In this document: positions 1 through 10,962 of the stretch, piece after piece
Position numbering within the stretch: position 1 is the stretch's first letter
Layout: each line of letters begins with the position of its first letter
Source: Triparma columacea
Lineage: Eukaryota; Sar; Bolidophyceae; Parmales; Triparmaceae
DNA: 63,417 bases
Assembly (NCBI GenBank): GCA_030267965.1
Contig: BRYA01001469.1
Coordinates: forward strand, 8,878 to 72,294
Reading direction: 5' to 3'
Made by a program: the position numbers and the translations under genes
Notes under the pieces: generated by a model
What the model was told of the DNA's origin: nothing
Databases searched by the model: none
The model's input: only the letters and a program-made list of their open reading frames with translations

Positions 1-1887
1 TTGAACTGCTTCTCGTTGTGAGGGTGTCGTCCAAAGAGGGTCGTTTGGAATTTGAGGGAACGCTTAAGCCTGGCAGCACAACGCAAGGGGGTCTCCTCGT
101 CGGCATTCTTTGCCAATAGTTGTTGGGGATCGGCGTTGATGATGTGCAATATGGTTTCAGGGGTTGAGAAGGGGTTCTCACTGAGGAGGGGAGGGGGGTT
201 GGGGGGGGGAGGGGTTAGTATTAGTATGCATGGCAGAATTGTTTGCTAGCTTGCTTACTTACCTCGCAAAGTGAAGGGGGGTGTACGATCTCGCAACCTC
301 CGTCTTGGATGTCCATGATTGGTCGATGGGAATGAGCAGGGGGACGGCTTGTTGGAGAAGTTCCTGATTTCTGTTGGCGCACAGGAAGTGGAGGGGCGTG
401 AAGGGGGGGGTGGAGGCTGATTCTTGGTGAGAGATTTTAGTGCGAAGAGATTGTAGGAGATTTTTGAATTCCTCAATCGTTAGAGATGAAGAACTCAACT
501 TGAAGTGGATGGGGTAGTCGGAGAATTGCTTCTTGAAAAAGTCTGGGGGGGGCATTTGGGATTCGTCAAGGCGCTGCATGACGGAGAGGGGCTTGCATCC
601 TGCGAAGAAGTCTTGTGGTGGAGTGAGGTCTGGGGGAAGTCCAACCAAAGACGTCAAGCCCGTGCATCCACCAAAGGCCTTTTTACCAATCGAAGTGACT
701 CCCGTAGGAAGACCCTCCAACAATGTCAAGCCCGTGCATCCATTAAAGGCATAGTTACCAATCTTAGTGAATCCCGTAGGAATACCCTCCAACGATGTCA
801 AGCCCGTGCATCCACGAAAGGCCTTTTCACCAATCTCAGTGACTCCCGTAGAACGAAGACCCCCCAACGACGTCAAGCCCGTGCATCCCTCAAAGGCAGC
901 TTCACCAATCTCAGTGACTCCCGTAGGAAGACCCTCCAACGATGTCAAGCCCGTGCATCCATAAAAGGCACCACCATTAAAGGCAGATCCACCAATCGTA
1001 GTGACTCCCGTAGGAATACCCTCCAACGATGTCAAGCCCGTGCATCCACGAAAGGCAGCTCCACTAATCGTAGTGACTCCCGTTGGAAGACCCTCCAGCG
1101 ACGTCAAGCCTGTGCATCCAAAAAAGGCATTTACACCAATCGTAGTGACTCCCGTAGGAAGACCCTCCAACGATGTCAAGCCCGTGCATCCATGAAAGTT
1201 CTGCCAACCAATCGTAGTGACTCCCGTAGGAAGACCCTCCAACGACCTCATGCCCGTGCATCCCTTAAAGGCCTCTCTACCAATCGCAGTGACTCCCGTA
1301 GGAAGACCCTCCAACGATGTCAAGCCCGTGCATCCATAAAAGGCAAGTTCACTAATCGTAGTGACTCCCGTAGAACGAAGACCCTCCAATGATGTCAAGC
1401 CCGTGCATCCCTCAAAGGCATATCCACCAATCTCAGTGACTCCCGTAGGAAGACCCTCCAACGATGTCAAGCCCGTGCATCCATTAAAGGCAGATCCACC
1501 AATCGTAGTGACTCCCGTAGGAATACCCTCCAACGACCTCATGCCCGTGCATCCACGAAAGGCACCCGCACCAATCGTAGTGACTCCCGTAGGAAGACCC
1601 TCCAACGATGTCAAGCCCGTGCATCCATTAAAGGCACCTTCACCAATCGTAGTGACTCCCGTAGAACGAAGACCCTCCAAAGAAGTCAAGCCCGTGCATC
1701 CAGAAAAGGCCTCATAACCAATCGTAGTGACTCCCGTAGGAAGAGCCTCCAATGACGTCAAGCCAGTGCATTCCTTAAAGGCCTTTTCACCAATCTCAGT
1801 GACCCCTTCAGCAACAGTGAACCCTGTTATACTCGTATCCCCCTCAAACGACGTTTTCCCGTCGTATACGACGATCTTCTCTTCCAT
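1..1887 (-). CDS. BSPA-like leucine-rich repeat protein with ankyrin-like C-terminus (partial)
   Basis: The gene starts at 1887 and is cut by the left window edge. Exon 1 is 1887-263, the intron is 181-262 (GTAAGT donor, TACTAAC branch point, CTCAG acceptor), and exon 2 is 180-1; the frame is kept across the join. Residues about 20-400 form roughly 16 near-identical 23-24-residue repeats of the type GCTGLTSLEGLPTGVTTIG, the LRR_5/BspA pattern. One unit is cut down to a few residues, a sign of unequal recombination. After the repeats the protein has TPLHF and ETPLRCAARL motifs, which look like ankyrin helices. BSPA-like proteins are expanded in several protists and usually bind proteins or surfaces, but no specific role can be read here. 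No signal peptide is visible. Confidence 0.8.
600..1800. repeat. Coding minisatellite, about 69-72 bp period
   Basis: About 16 tandem units of 69-72 bp encode the LRR repeats of the overlapping minus-strand gene. Units differ by few bases, and one unit is truncated. The regularity keeps the opposite strand open for long stretches too, but that antisense frame (505-1392) shows no protein family and is taken as a by-product. Confidence 0.85.
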
Positions 1888-2261
1888 TATCTACCCTCAG
1901 ATCTCTGCTTCTTTGCCTGCTTGTAGAAAACCAAGAGAGGGTGCAGGAAGGATATCGGGGATATGGATTGGTTAGATATTGAGTGTATGAAGTGGGAAAC
2001 TCAGGAGACTCGGGGAATTGAGAGGATAAATCCGATAAGCGGCGGGACGCACCTGATTATGATGCTTGAGGTAGGTGATTGATGAGCACAAAGGCTACAA
2101 AAGTCTGTTAGGCTAAATATCTGGATATCTGGTCTCGATCTCGATTTTCGCCCTGTTTTCAAGGCATCAATTTCATTGTTCTGACTTCCCCCTGGCCACT
2201 CCCGCAAAGCAAGCTCCGCTCGGTCGATCGATATTTTTCCTTCTCCTCTACTACTGTCAAG
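1888..2261. other. Intergenic, divergent promoter region
   Basis: This 374-bp stretch separates two divergently transcribed start codons (1887 minus, 2262 plus). I see no gene, tRNA or repeat in it. It presumably holds both promoters. Confidence 0.4.
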
Positions 2262-3277
2262 ATGTCATTTGATCTCTTAATCCAGACAAGATCCGAGAAT
2301 CCCCTCTCCTCATCTTCCTCCTTCCTTACCCTCTCCCTCCCCCTCCCCCCGGTGTTCCCCTCTCATCGCCCTCCCTATCCCTCCTCCTCCCTCCACCCCT
2401 CCCCACCCCCACCCCCTCCTCCCCACCCATCCTCTACCTCCCCCAACAAACTTCCCTCATCCCCGCTCCTCACCAACCTCAACTCCCTCAAGGCCCATCT
2501 CTCCACCTCCCTCTCCCTACCCTCCCCCCCCTCAGCCCTCCAGACCCACTCTCGCCTGACCTCCTCCTCCTACATAATTCCCCTCTCCCTCCTCCTCTCC
2601 CCCTCCTCCTCCTCCTTCCTATCCACGTCCTTCCCTCCCGACCAGTCCTTCCATCCGATATCCCCGTCTTCCCCCTCCCTTCCCCCCCCCCCACCCCCAC
2701 CCCCCCACGACGGCATGGACGGTCGTCCCTTAACCGCCCCCTCCTCCTCCCACCGTTCCTCCCCCGTCCCCCTCCACCTTGACCTCCCCTTCACCCGGTC
2801 GTCCGTAACGGGGGTAACCCCCCAACCCCCGGAAGCCGGGGAGAGGGGTGGCTCCCTCGCATCCCCCCCGTCAGGTTCATACAACCGCCCATCTAGAAAG
2901 GAGGGTTTAGGTCGTCCCTTAACTGCGACGCCTTCTAACAAGAGCAAGGGTGTAAGAAGGCAGAGGCCGGGTAAAACCGAGGGCCGGGGTAGACCCAAGA
3001 GCGCTGGACATTGGAGGAGGAGGATCAAGGGAGTTGAGGTTATTGGGGAGGATGGGGGGGGAGATAGGAGGTGGACGTTTGGGGGGGGACAGGAGGATAC
3101 GGTGAGGAAGAGAGGGGAGAGAAGGGGGGGGGGGGGGAGGAGGAGGAGTTTGCTTAAATTATATCCTAACACTTCCTCCCACCCCCTTCCCCCCCACTCT
3201 CTGTATAGGAATCGGTTTCGACTACAGGTTCATCAACCCTCCATACACCCAACCCTCAAGACATTGACGGTCAGTGA
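2262..3277 (+). CDS. Low-complexity Pro/Ser-rich hypothetical protein
   Basis: Exon 1 is 2262-3101 and exon 2 is 3209-3277. The intron (3102-3208) has GTGAG, a TCCTAACAC branch point and a TATAG acceptor, and the junction is phase 0. The protein would be about 302 residues. The N-terminal half is very rich in Ser, Pro and Leu because the coding strand is almost pure pyrimidine. The C-terminal half is basic and carries three similar short motifs (GRPLTAPSS, GRPLTATPS, GRPKSAG). No domain is recognised. Low complexity makes the start and the reality of the frame less certain, although the clean intron supports it. Confidence 0.5.
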
Positions 3278-3530
3278 TGACGAGGTTTTGTGGGTTTGTT
3301 TGGTGTTGGTGTGGTTCCCGCATCTTACCCAATCCCATTGTTTGATATAAGTAAACCTCATTTGTACAACTCGTTAAAAAAATCATCTCCCACTTCCTTT
3401 CTTTAGTAAAGTACACCCCCCCGTTATTACGTTCCCATGTAAGCTTTCTCCCCCCCCCCCCCCTCCCCCCTTCCCCTCTCCCCCCTTCCCCTCTCCCCCC
3501 TTTCTCATGTTAGTTAGATGTAGTTCTTAT

Positions 3531-4818
3531 TCATGCCTCCATTTCCTTCTCCCTCAAACCTGTAAAGTACCTTTCAATATCCTCCCCCCCCTCTCCCCCC
3601 AGTTCTTCCTCATCTTCCTCCCCCTCCTTTTTCCAGAATCCCATCCTCCTCAATATTTCATTATCGTCATTGATCTCAAATGGGTTACTAAAGTTAAAGA
3701 ACACGTCCGTCCTATCGCTCCCCATCTCGCACTGTACCTGCGTGTCCTTATCCGTGCTAACCACAATGAACGGTAACGGTATCCTCTCCCCCCCCCCCGC
3801 CGTCGTGCTAGACGCACCAGCTGTAGAGGATGATGTAGATGCACCGCCTCCTGTACCCTCGTTCGTCGCTGCTTGTTGTTCCCTCCTTTCGTTGTGTTCC
3901 CTCAGCATCCTGTACCCTCTACCTTGTTTGAGTAACTCCTTAAGTTGACTTCTCTTCCTTTTGACTTCCTGTTCCTTACCCTCTCTTTCCTTCCCCATTA
4001 AATCCAGGTCGTGTTGAGCGTTGCTTGGTAATCCCTTCCAGCTTATCTCCTTCTTCTCCTTGGAGATAATGTCCATTGCCATGAGGACGTTGAGGGCGTC
4101 GTAGACGCGACGGCGGATGTTCTTCTCGTCGTACACACCCTTCCCCTTGAGAGCAGGCCGCGGAAGGAGGGAGGAAGAGAGAGAGAGAGATTGGGAAAGG
4201 GGAGGGGAAGGTTAGCGTTGGCATTACCCCCTCCCCAAAGTGGATCCTCCCCTCCCCCTCCCCTTAACTCTTCCCTTAAGCTCTTCGCTACAGACCTCGC
4301 TTGTCTCCCCTTAACTCTTCGCCTTGCCTGCTTAGTCGTCTCACCTTTTTCCCCGCCACAACTTCCCCTCCATCTTCTCTGTTCATAACAAACTCCCTAA
4401 CCAGCTCATCCGCGACCTCATTATACGTAGTATGTCCCTTCTCTTCCACCTTCCTACATACCTTCATTGAGAAATGACGTAGACCTTTGGAGGCTTTACC
4501 GTCCTCTGATACACCTTGACGTGAACCAGGTTTAGAACGACCGAGCGTTGGGGAGTAGATTTGATCACCCTGCCTAGTACCATGGTAGAGCTTACCACGC
4601 TTGTCACGGGAGGACCTTTTACCTACCGATCCCCCGACTCCTGTGACACCTTCGAGAGCGTCGGGAGGAAGGGTAGAAGAGTCTTTAGGGGGGAGGGATG
4701 AGTTGGGGGAGAAACCATCGTAGGTTGAGGGGGAGGCGAGGGCAGCGGCGGCTAAGGCTTTGGCGGAGGATGTACGGGAACGCTTGGGGGGGGAGGTGAG
4801 GGGGGGGGGAGTCGTTAC
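3531..4818 (-). CDS. DP: DP-family transcription factor (E2F dimerisation partner)
   Basis: DP proteins pair with E2F to bind DNA and control S-phase genes in the nucleus. Two joined exons are clear: 4818-4345 and 4145-3531, with the intron at 4146-4344 (GTGAG donor, CTCAAG acceptor, phase 0). The upstream exon has [18 protein letters not shown] and [12 protein letters not shown], the first half of the winged-helix domain. The downstream exon opens with [20 protein letters not shown] and IISKEKKEI, which is close to diagnostic for DP rather than E2F. The DP dimerisation segment follows, with [15 protein letters not shown] and [14 protein letters not shown]. The C-terminus is acidic. The 5' end is unresolved: an acceptor at about 4819-4820 suggests a further first exon somewhere in 4825-5110 that I cannot place. 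Confidence 0.88.
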
Positions 4819-4824
4819 CTGGTT

Positions 4825-5752
4825 GTGTGTGTGTGGTTGGGGTGGGTTTGGGGTGGGGGATTGATGAGTGTGTTAGTGAGTGTGTATTTGAGGGTGTATT
4901 TGTGGGTGTATTTGAGTTTGTTGGAGTTTGTTTTGTGTGCACATACACGCACACCATACAAATAAACGCACAGCACACACAATACAGCAAAGTTTGGCAG
5001 CAAAGTTAGCAGATGAGTGGAAATGAATGTCTGAGCTGCTTGTTTGAGCTGCTTGGCCCAACTTCCCAAACCAACTTTGGACTCAGACAGACATGCGTTT
5101 GTATGCATTTATTGTAACCGCTTCTATCGTCCACTTCTAGCGTCATTCATCTCAAACCTTCCATCTCATCTCATTTTATCTCCCATTTTAGTCCTAACTA
5201 ACCCACCCCTACAGCAGCACTACATACAGCTACACACACGTACGTACGAAGCATACAAAGCGCACAAAGCAAACAGAGCATACGAAGCGACAAGTCCCAC
5301 TCAAACAGGCCCAAATAGTGGCTACAAATGGTACTTTAGAAAGTGTATCGTAAACAACGGGATCCCATTTTGTAAATCCCATATTATATCTACAATTCTC
5401 CAATCAAACGCACATACACTTATGTGAATGCGTTAAACACTACTTAAACACTACGAACTTACTCTTGTTGTCCTCTTAACCATTATAATACAGTCAAATA
5501 GAGCCAGAGATTGTGCTTCTGGGATACTGGGAACAAACATGAGAAAAAAGGAGACTTCTGGGACTCCGAAAAGAGAAAAGGAGGAAAATTAACCCAAAAC
5601 CCCAAATCCAATCAAATTACATCCAACGCAAACACAAACAATCACAAACAATCAACAACTATCAACAACAACCACCAACAACTTACTAACCAAAAACAAC
5701 ACTCAAAACCACTCCAAACCACAAACATCTTCCCTCCCCCCCGAACAAGCCC
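4825..5752. other. Intergenic / possible 5' exon of the DP gene
   Basis: About 930 bp without a supported gene. It contains GT/CA-rich simple sequence around 4825-4985, including three tandem copies of gtgtatttg-type units, and a CACTAAC branch-point-like site on the minus strand near 4870. The missing first exon of the DP gene probably lies here. The right half is A/C-rich and is likely the promoter and leader of the gene at 5753. Confidence 0.4.
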
Positions 5753-6397
5753 ATGCTAATGCAAAACATCCTCCGCACCTCCACCTTCTCCCCTCGCACA
5801 TCTAACTCCCTGCTACGTACTAACATCATCCTCCGTACCTTCATCCCTCCCTCTCTCCCCATCCGTACTTTAACAACATCTTCCACTTCACCCTCCTCCC
5901 CCCCCCAACTCCCCCCATCAATCCAACCAAACACCCCCCTCCCCTCCAACACATTATCATACCCACCCTCATGTAACGCAACCTTCTCACTACTAACCGG
6001 TGGTCCAACCCTCGCTTCCTCTTCATCATTCGATCCAAAGTATTCCTCCGCACGTGAATGGATACGTTCCCATCCCGTAGGTCCAACCCTCGTCGATCCT
6101 ATGATAATAGCGGGTGGTATATGGTGTGGTATAAAAGCCTGGGCCCCAAACTGTCTCTTAGTTACCATGAACGTGTCCACTGTTCGACCTTTAGTTGTTG
6201 GTGAGGATGTTACTTTAAAAACTAGGATCATCGCAGCAGAAGAAGCTACCATGCCTAGTGTAGGTGAGGAGGGTATTAAAGGTGATGGGTATATGGTTAC
6301 GTTAGAAGGGTGGGGGGAGGGGAAGACGAGTGGGAGAGGGGTTAGAGGGGTATGGTGCGTATGGATTGGTAGAGACGCTGTGGAGAAAGGGAAATGA
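5753..6397 (+). CDS. Possible hotdog-fold (MaoC/thioesterase-like) protein, organelle-targeted
   Basis: Single-exon frame of 214 residues. Residues 1-45 are basic, Ser/Thr/Arg-rich and lack acidic residues (start MLMQNILRTSTFSPRTSN), as in a mitochondrial presequence. The body has PTLVDPMIIAGGIWCGIKAW, then MNVSTVRPLVVGEDVTLKT, then GDGYMVTLEG and VRGVWCVWIGRD. This alternation of a helix with long beta strands, and the phrase RPLVVGEDV, resembles hotdog proteins of the MaoC/acyl-thioesterase kind. No catalytic residue is confidently placed, so the function is inferred only. The opposite strand is also open over this stretch, but that protein is low-complexity and unrecognisable. Confidence 0.55.
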   Translation: MLMQNILRTSTFSPRTSNSLLRTNIILRTFIPPSLPIRTLTTSSTSPSSPPQLPPSIQPNTPLPSNTLSYPPSCNATFSLLTGGPTLASSSSFDPKYSSAREWIRSHPVGPTLVDPMIIAGGIWCGIKAWAPNCLLVTMNVSTVRPLVVGEDVTLKTRIIAAEEATMPSVGEEGIKGDGYMVTLEGWGEGKTSGRGVRGVWCVWIGRDAVEKGK

Positions 6398-6695
6398 CAA
6401 ACGAGGAAGGGAACGGAGACACACTTTTTAAGTTGTTTGGGAGAGAGGGGGAGGGGAGAGAGGGTGGGGGGTGGTGGGGGTATTAAATTGACAAAGAAAT
6501 TTAAAGTCATGACAGATACGTTTTTTCGTTCTTTCCTTTCGTCAGACGAACGGGTAAGCCCTTAGATGGGCATCTAGTGGGTTTTCATTTGTAGGTTTCG
6601 TCTGACAATAAGTCAAAATCTCCCAAAGTCGTTTCCCTTTCTTTTCTGTTTCACTTTCCGATCTGTTTTTTTAAACTTGTGAAAACCCTACAACA

Positions 6696-9600
6696 ATGAA
6701 AGTAACGCTTCTCCCTCCTTCCCCCGTTCCCTCTACTCCGACTCCTACAGAATCCCCTCGATCTCCCCTCGTCGTCCTTACTGGTGCCCCAATATCGACC
6801 TCCTCTAGACCTACCTTACTCTCGGACTTTGCAAAAAATGAAGCAGCAGCGTACATACAATCTATATTCAGAGGTTTCAGAGATCGCGCTTCCCTACCAT
6901 CTAAACTTAGTCACGTAGAACATGCAGGAAATGAGGGGAGTAATAAAGTTAATAACTATCCGCTAGAAACTGTCGCTAGGGAGGTCGCATCACAGGCTAT
7001 ACAAGGACTTTGGAGGGGGTTCCAGGTTAGGAAGGTGGGGACAGGGGGTGTTGCGGGTAATGATGAGGCTGGCGTTGGGGATATTGAGAAGGATGATGTA
7101 GAGGAGGATATGGAATCACCCAAGTGTACATCATCGTCGTCGAAGAAATCGTCCCAGGATGCGGGTGTGGTGATGGATGGTAGGTCCGAAATGACCGCGC
7201 CGGCCAAACGGGGTGCTCCGGTAAAACCCCCGTCACCGACCCCCCAGGTAAAGCTCGCTAAGATAATGCCATCACCTGAGAAGGATGATGACGTTGAGGC
7301 TTTCACTATCGAGGAACCTCCTGCCACTATCGAGGAACCTCCTGCCGCTATCGAAAAACAGCAGGGGGCGGAGGTCAAACCCACGTCGGAGACCCCACAG
7401 GTCAAGCTAGCCAAGATCATGCCCTCACCTGAGAAGGATGATGACGTTGAGGCATTCACTATCGAGGAGCCTACCGCTACCAAGGAGCCTGCCGCTATCG
7501 AGGAGCCAAAGTCGGCAGAAGGGTTGACACTGAATGCCGTGGATCCAGTCCAAAAGGCACCTCCTCTTCCAACCGCCTCCGCCGCCAACTCTCCCTCTCC
7601 TCGAGCACCTCCGCCTACAGCGTCCGCCAACTCCCCGTCTCCAATGAAGCCTGCGCCTGTAGCATTCCCCTCCCACATGAGTCCCACGACCCCGTACAGT
7701 CAAGTCGTACTCCTCGCCCACAAACAGGCATTCGAGCAGCATAAGTCCAACCCCATCTCACTGTCCTGCACGGAGGTCGTCAAGATCCTACAGGCGTTGA
7801 ACCTAGTCAAGGGGAAAGAGCTGGATAACCTACTGTCGAACTCAGGACTGAGATCAATGGCAGGTGTCAACGACACTTTCAAGGTTAATCTTTCGGGAAC
7901 CGTCAAAGATGTGAAGAAGAGGTGAGGGAGGGGCGAGTGAAAAAAAGCTGCTCAAATAATGACCACCATTTGTCTCGCTCCTTAAACCACGTCTCTGCGC
8001 TTACTAACTCCTACTCCTGCGTTCGTCGCTTGCTTCGCCTCCTCCCCATCGCAGCCTCGTAAAAGCGTGGTCGAACCTTGAGGGTGGGGGTGGAGGGCGT
8101 CATAAAATTCCGTCCAATCTCGTCAAGCAGACGAAGAAGCACCTCACCGACCTCCTGCGCCTACCGAAGCCCGCCCTGACCTTCCTTAAGGACTTGACTA
8201 GCCCAATCTCCGAGCTATCAATTTCGGACATGTCCAACTTCTTTTCACACCTTGGGGTTAAGACACCTCAGTACCACCAAGCCTCCGTGCTCCACCTGAA
8301 CGGGAGGAACTTTAACGACCTCAATGAATCAACCCTCGAGGAACAGAGCCAGAAGAATGTGCTTAGGTCCTCCCTTTTGAGGAGGAGGATACTTCTAGCG
8401 ACGTCCGTTCTTGAGATTATCAGACAGTTCCAATTGGCTGTTTCTTACGCCAAATACGTCGAGAAGAAGAAGGCTTCTTCTTCTCCAAACAAATCTGAAG
8501 GGAACTACTCGAGCAAAGGAGCTCCCTTCTCGGGGATCGTTGAAGAGCTTAGGAAGTCTGTCGGGGAGGTGAGTTTGAAGGGTCCCTGCAATACCTATAA
8601 AATCCACCACCGTCTCTACCTTTCGAAAAACCATTCCACTCAACCCTTCCGTCATCTCCTTCCCCCCTCCCCCCCCCTTAGCTCCAAATGACCCTCTACT
8701 CTAGGGATAACACGATCCGAGGTTTAAACGAGCGCGTCGCCAAGATAACAAAGCGTGCCGAAGAAGCCGGTATCCTTCTCTCCCCCTCACCTCCCAAGGA
8801 TGACGCTTCCTACTCAAAACAAAAAAGGGCTCTGTATAGGGATGAAGTTGGAGACCTTGAAACGGGAGAAATTGAGAATGGGAGTGTACTACCACCACCG
8901 AAGGGACAAGAGGGAAGCCCGATGGTTATGGTTAACAAGGGGATGTGGGATGACCCGAGGGTATACTCGCCGACCAAGGGGGTGAAGAATAGTAATGGTG
9001 GTAATGGTGGTAATAGGGAGATGGAGATGGAGATGGAGAAGATGGAAAGAGGGAAAGACAAGGAGAACGGTGGCGGAAAGGGAGGGGTTACTACTAGTCA
9101 CGGAAATGTGAGTGAGGACACGATCTGGTGGCGTATCCCAAGCCTCCATTCATACAGCCCTCCAGCCGACCCTAACTCCCCCCTCTCCAACCCAACGCTC
9201 GCAGCTTCGGGACAGCTGGGAGAACCGCAAGTCCCTCCCTATGTCACAATCAACCTTTGACCCTCTAGGCATGGGAGTCGGTGCAGCCTTCCGAAAGGGT
9301 CGTTTCAACGAGGAGGTACCGACGCCAGCAGGCGCGAACTTTTCACCGCCGTCTCCACCTAGGAAGAACGTTAGGACGAGAGTTACTCCTGATATGACCA
9401 TTGGAGTCGCCACGGGAGGAGGAGGAGGAGGAGGTGGTAAGATACCAGAGGGTAAGATGATGGGATTCATCAGGAAAGGTAGCCCAACAAAGGCTCGGCC
9501 GGGACCTTCCGCCGCAACTTCTTCGGCTGCGGCTCCAGCGGATGTTCCTCAGTTTGCTAAAGGCACAAGCGTTAAGGGCAAGGCTGTGCTGAGGTCGGTT

Positions 9601-10518
9601 TGGCTCGACTTTACGGGAGGCGAAGGGGGGGGGGAGGAGGAGGAGGGGAAAAAGAGGAAGAAGAAATTCGGTAGGAGGGGTAGGAAGGGGGGGAAGATTA
9701 GCTCACTTCCAGGGAGAACGTTTGGAGGGACAGAAGAGGCAAGGAGAATTATCGGGGGTGATTATGATGAGAGGGAGGAGGAAGAGGAGGAGGAGGAGGG
9801 GGAGGAGGAACTTATTGGGGGGGACTACCTTAAGGAGTACTACGATGATATTGAGGAGAGCGAGAGAATCGCGAGGGACAACATTGAGGTAGAGGGGGGG
9901 GGGGAGGGGAGGATCGAAATTGAAGAGGAAGGGAAGGGGAGGGAGAGGGAGAGGGTGGAAGACGACGATGGTGGTGATGGTGGTGGTGGTCATGATGATG
10001 ATGATGATGATGACGATGATGATAGTTGGGGAAATGAGCAGAACGAGGGGAAGAAAGAGAAAAAATACACTAAGAGCTATCGCAGCAACAAGACTAGTGG
10101 CCCTAGGCCTAGCAGCGCCAGAGTGCGAATCCCGCCCAAGAAAAGCGCAGATCCAGCGAGATCGCCACTATCGCCATGCCCCCCCTCCCCAGGAGCCCTA
10201 GGAACGAGAATCAACAAAATCAACAGAGACGTTGGGAAGGCCAAGGAGAGACTGGAGAAGCAACTTAGAGGACTTAGAGGACACAGCATGGAGAGAGACC
10301 CGAAAAGCTCCAAGCAAGTTATTGACGAAGTCAGGAGGAAGAAAGATAAGTCCAAGAAAAGTAGAGAAAAAGATGTAGCAAGGGGGGGGAAGGTCGCGAA
10401 ACAAGGACAACTCCACAGTGGGGGGAAGGGGAAATGGATCGATTGGAAGGAGAAAGAGAACACATCACACATCACGGTCACAGGGGAGGGGAGGGGAAGC
10501 GGAGAAGCTTGGATGTAA
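6696..10518 (+). CDS. IQ-motif, SAM-like large protein
   Basis: Four exons: 6696-7921, 8055-8568, 8682-9107 and 9205-10518. All junctions are in frame, and the protein has about 1,159 residues. Near residues 45-110 there are two IQ-like calmodulin-binding motifs (AYIQSIFRGFRDR and AIQGLWRGFQVRK). An acidic segment carries an imperfect direct duplication of a 27-residue block containing KLAKIMPSPEKDDDVEAF. Exon 2 encodes a helical region (DMSNFFSHLGVKTPQYHQ to LRRRILLATSVLEII) that looks like a SAM domain. The C-terminal exon is dominated by Gly/Glu/Asp and Lys/Arg low complexity and ends in a basic helix with RINKINRDVGKAKERLEKQL. A calmodulin-linked scaffold is plausible; no enzyme motif is seen. 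Confidence 0.7.
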
Positions 10519-10624
10519 AAATGAACAATACTCGAAAGGAAAAAAAAAAAGTCTTTTCTCACTGTCTCCAATCACTCTCAAACTTTGCCACCGTGCTCCT
10601 CTCGGCTTCGTTGCGGCGCTGAGC

Positions 10625-10633
10625 AAAAAAAAA
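10625..10633 (-). terminator. RNA polymerase III terminator
   Basis: A run of nine T on the minus strand lies a few bases beyond the 3' end of the tRNA-Val gene, as expected for Pol III termination. Confidence 0.75.
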
Positions 10634-10638
10634 CTCTT

Positions 10639-10721
10639 TACAAGGGGCGGGGTTTGAACCCACGACCTTTTCGGAATGTACGTGTGTAAACGAAACGTGA
10701 TAACCACTACACTACCCCTGC
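10639..10721 (-). tRNA. tRNA-Val(UAC) with a 10-nt anticodon-loop intron
   Basis: Read on the minus strand from 10721, the sequence folds as a tRNA: a 7-bp acceptor stem with G-U pairs, a D arm with the A box TAGTGTAGTGG, anticodon stem TTTCG/CGAAA, a 5-nt variable loop and a T arm GTGGG-TTCAAAC-CCCGC containing the B box. The anticodon loop is 17 nt instead of 7. Placing a canonical intron of 10 nt one base 3' of the anticodon leaves loop TTTACAC with anticodon TAC (valine). The intron contains GTA, which can pair with the anticodon as in other pre-tRNAs. CCA is not encoded. Confidence 0.88.
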
Positions 10722-10962
10722 TTTGGCAGAATTTGTCGAAAAAGCCGATTTTTTGCTAGTATTTTATCAGTAAGCTTTGTGAATCAATGTGTTGTCTGCG
10801 TCGAACGTAGTCTTTGATATAAGAATGCCTTGAGGTCACCCTTCCGTCGACCGCATCACATAAATATAAGAATGTTCGTCGTCGTCTGTCGTCGTGTTCG
10901 TCTTCTTCTTTTATCCCCCATTCCCAACAATCTCTAAAATTCTATTCCACCCTCTCCCCAAA

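Noticed and set aside
505..1392. Long plus-strand open frame with regular Arg/Ser/Lys repeats opposite the BSPA gene
   Set aside because: It is a mirror of the repeat unit on the other strand. It matches no family and lies wholly within a well-supported gene.
600..1800. Regular short repeats at about 70-bp spacing that resemble a CRISPR array
   Set aside because: The units translate into a clean LRR_5 repeat on the minus strand, have no unique spacers, and the genome is eukaryotic.
5686..6510. Minus-strand open frame opposite the hotdog-like gene
   Set aside because: The plus-strand protein has a presequence and strand/helix pattern; the minus-strand protein is low-complexity.
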